DNA of 5,897 nucleotides, taken from contig JBDTMC010000484.1 in the NCBI GenBank assembly GCA_039934475.1, positions 1 to 5,897 on the forward strand, in the 5' to 3' direction. The stretch comes from JBDTMC01 sp039934475. GTDB lineage: Bacteria > Acidobacteriota > Terriglobia > Bryobacterales > Bryobacteraceae. The notes under the pieces were generated by a model that searched no databases, had not been told where the DNA came from, and worked only from the letters and a program-made list of their open reading frames with translations. The first letter of the stretch is position 1. Every line of letters begins with the position of its first letter. Both the position numbers and the translations under genes were made by a program. This document shows positions 5,625 to 5,897 of this stretch, piece after piece.

Positions 5625-5633
5625 ATGTTGAAA
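5616..5633. repeat. Operator-like palindrome TTTCAACA-CA-TGTTGAAA
   Basis: Exact 8-bp arms are separated by two bases. An 18-bp palindrome of this form is typical of binding sites for dimeric repressors. It overlaps the second palindrome at 5624-5644 and lies just downstream of the extended -10 promoter on the - strand. Confidence 0.55.
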
Positions 5634-5644
5634 ATATCAACATG
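5624..5644. repeat. Second palindrome CATGTTGA-N5-TCAACATG
   Basis: Exact 8-bp arms (5624-5631 and 5637-5644) surround a 5-nt spacer. It shares the TGTTGA half-site with the 5616-5633 palindrome. Transcribed leftward it would form a stem-loop close to the 5' end of the RNA. No U-run follows, so it is not a standard terminator for purB. Confidence 0.55.
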
Positions 5645-5658
5645 GAGGTAAGTAATTG

Positions 5659-5667
5659 ATTATAACA
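5659..5667 (-). promoter_or_regulatory. Extended -10 promoter element, reading leftward
   Basis: On the - strand the sequence is TGTTATAAT, which matches the consensus extended -10 (TGnTATAAT) exactly. No good -35 lies at 17 bp (GGAGAA there), which extended -10 promoters can tolerate. Start of transcription would be near 5652, giving a long leader of about 370 nt before the receiver gene. It is the best candidate promoter for the receiver/TPR unit. Confidence 0.5.
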
Positions 5668-5694
5668 AGGTTGATGTGGTTTTCTCCGAAAATC

Positions 5695-5711
5695 TTTCAA
5701 CACTTCAACAC
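5695..5711 (+). repeat. Right copy of TTCAACAC doublet, overlapping the purB stop
   Basis: TTTCAACAC (5695-5703) is followed directly by TTCAACAC (5704-5711), nearly the same 16-17 bp as at 5608-5624. The stop codon of the - strand purB frame (5705-5707) lies inside this copy. Confidence 0.6.
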
Positions 5712-5897
5712 GGTTTTTCGTTGAATTCGTTCCCGAAGACTCTCTCGAAGATCCGGTCCACGTTGCGCAACTGACGGTCCAGCGAAAACGCCTCGCCAAT
5801 CTGCTCCGCAGTCAGGTAGGCCCCAATCTCCGGATCCGCCTCAATCGACGCCCGGAAGTCGCCCGACCTGACCGGCGTCCCGTCGGAGTAGCGGATG
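5705..5897 (-). CDS. purB: Adenylosuccinate lyase, C-terminal end (partial)
   Basis: An open frame enters from the right edge and ends in TGA at 5707-5705; 63 residues are visible. The sequence FRASIEADPEIGAYLTAEQI followed by GEAFSLDRQLRNVDRIFERV matches the pattern of the ADSL C-terminal domain: Asp-Pro-x-(I/V), then Leu-Thr/Ser-x-x-(Q/E)-(I/L), then Phe-(S/D)-x-x-x-x-L-x-(N/H)-VD-x-IF-x-R. Adenylosuccinate lyase acts in the cytosol in purine synthesis, splitting fumarate from SAICAR and from adenylosuccinate. After the usual ending (IFERVFG) there are eight more residues, NEFNEKPC, the last of them encoded within the TTCAACAC doublet. The catalytic part lies outside the window, so the call rests on the C-terminal pattern only. 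A reading frame over the same bases at 5563-5799 is a shadow. Confidence 0.75.
   Translation of the reverse strand, partial: IRYSDGTPVRSGDFRASIEADPEIGAYLTAEQIGEAFSLDRQLRNVDRIFERVFGNEFNEKPC

Larger units (their letters stand above)
5279..5704. other. Intergenic region of about 430 bp, rich in inverted and direct repeats
   Basis: No convincing complete gene was found here on either strand. From left to right it holds the Shine-Dalgarno of the receiver gene, a compound inverted repeat, a start-less open frame on the - strand, and an AT-rich stretch (about 5608-5711) with TTCAACAC/TGTTGAA repeats and an extended -10 promoter. The AT-rich part contrasts with the GC-rich coding DNA on both sides. 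This region must contain the promoter of the receiver/TPR unit unless that is read through from purB. Confidence 0.6.

Noticed and set aside
5563..5799. - strand frame of 78 residues overlapping the end of purB and the repeat region
   Set aside because: It is out of frame with the adenylosuccinate lyase C-terminus and its product resembles no family.

Overview
The window is GC-rich and gene-dense. It looks like a chromosomal segment of a diderm bacterium, because an outer-membrane assembly lipoprotein (BamD) and a protein with a Sec signal peptide are both present. The gene content, the long Ala/Pro/Lys-rich protein tails and the many small toxin-antitoxin genes suggest Acidobacteriota (Solibacter/Bryobacter-like). 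That assignment is inferred from general resemblance and was not tested.

Positions 1-2585 (+ strand) form a tight four-gene run. It holds the 3' part of bamD, a receiver-domain response regulator that overlaps it by 4 bp, yajQ (nucleotide/cyclic-di-GMP-binding family) and a COG2945-type alpha/beta hydrolase, with gaps of only 11 and 3 bp. The spacing implies one transcript linking envelope assembly, a signalling receiver and a YajQ effector.

Positions 2586-3729 (+ strand) are a toxin-antitoxin patch. A compact antitoxin/RelE-ParE-type toxin pair overlaps by 4 bp and looks intact. It is followed by a Phd/YefM antitoxin with a decayed PIN-domain (VapC-like) partner. The N-terminal part of the PIN gene is missing, so the antitoxin reads in frame into the middle of the PIN domain, and a later frameshift puts the PIN C-terminus in another frame.

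Positions 3809-5278 (- strand) hold a two-gene unit. A stand-alone receiver-domain protein, whose conserved lysine is replaced by glutamate, is followed 36 bp later by a secreted TPR-repeat protein. Positions 5279-5704 carry no convincing gene but are rich in structure. They hold a strong Shine-Dalgarno for the receiver gene, a nested inverted repeat at 5370-5419, an open-frame remnant, overlapping TGTTGAA palindromes, a consensus extended -10 promoter pointing left, and a duplicated TTCAACAC doublet whose right copy overlaps the stop codon of the last gene.

Positions 5705-5897 (- strand) are the C-terminal end of an adenylosuccinate lyase (purB), which enters from outside the window. No rRNA, tRNA, CRISPR array or recognisable insertion sequence was seen. 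The most interesting parts are the repeat-rich 5370-5711 region, the chimeric antitoxin/PIN locus and the atypical receiver paired with a secreted TPR protein.
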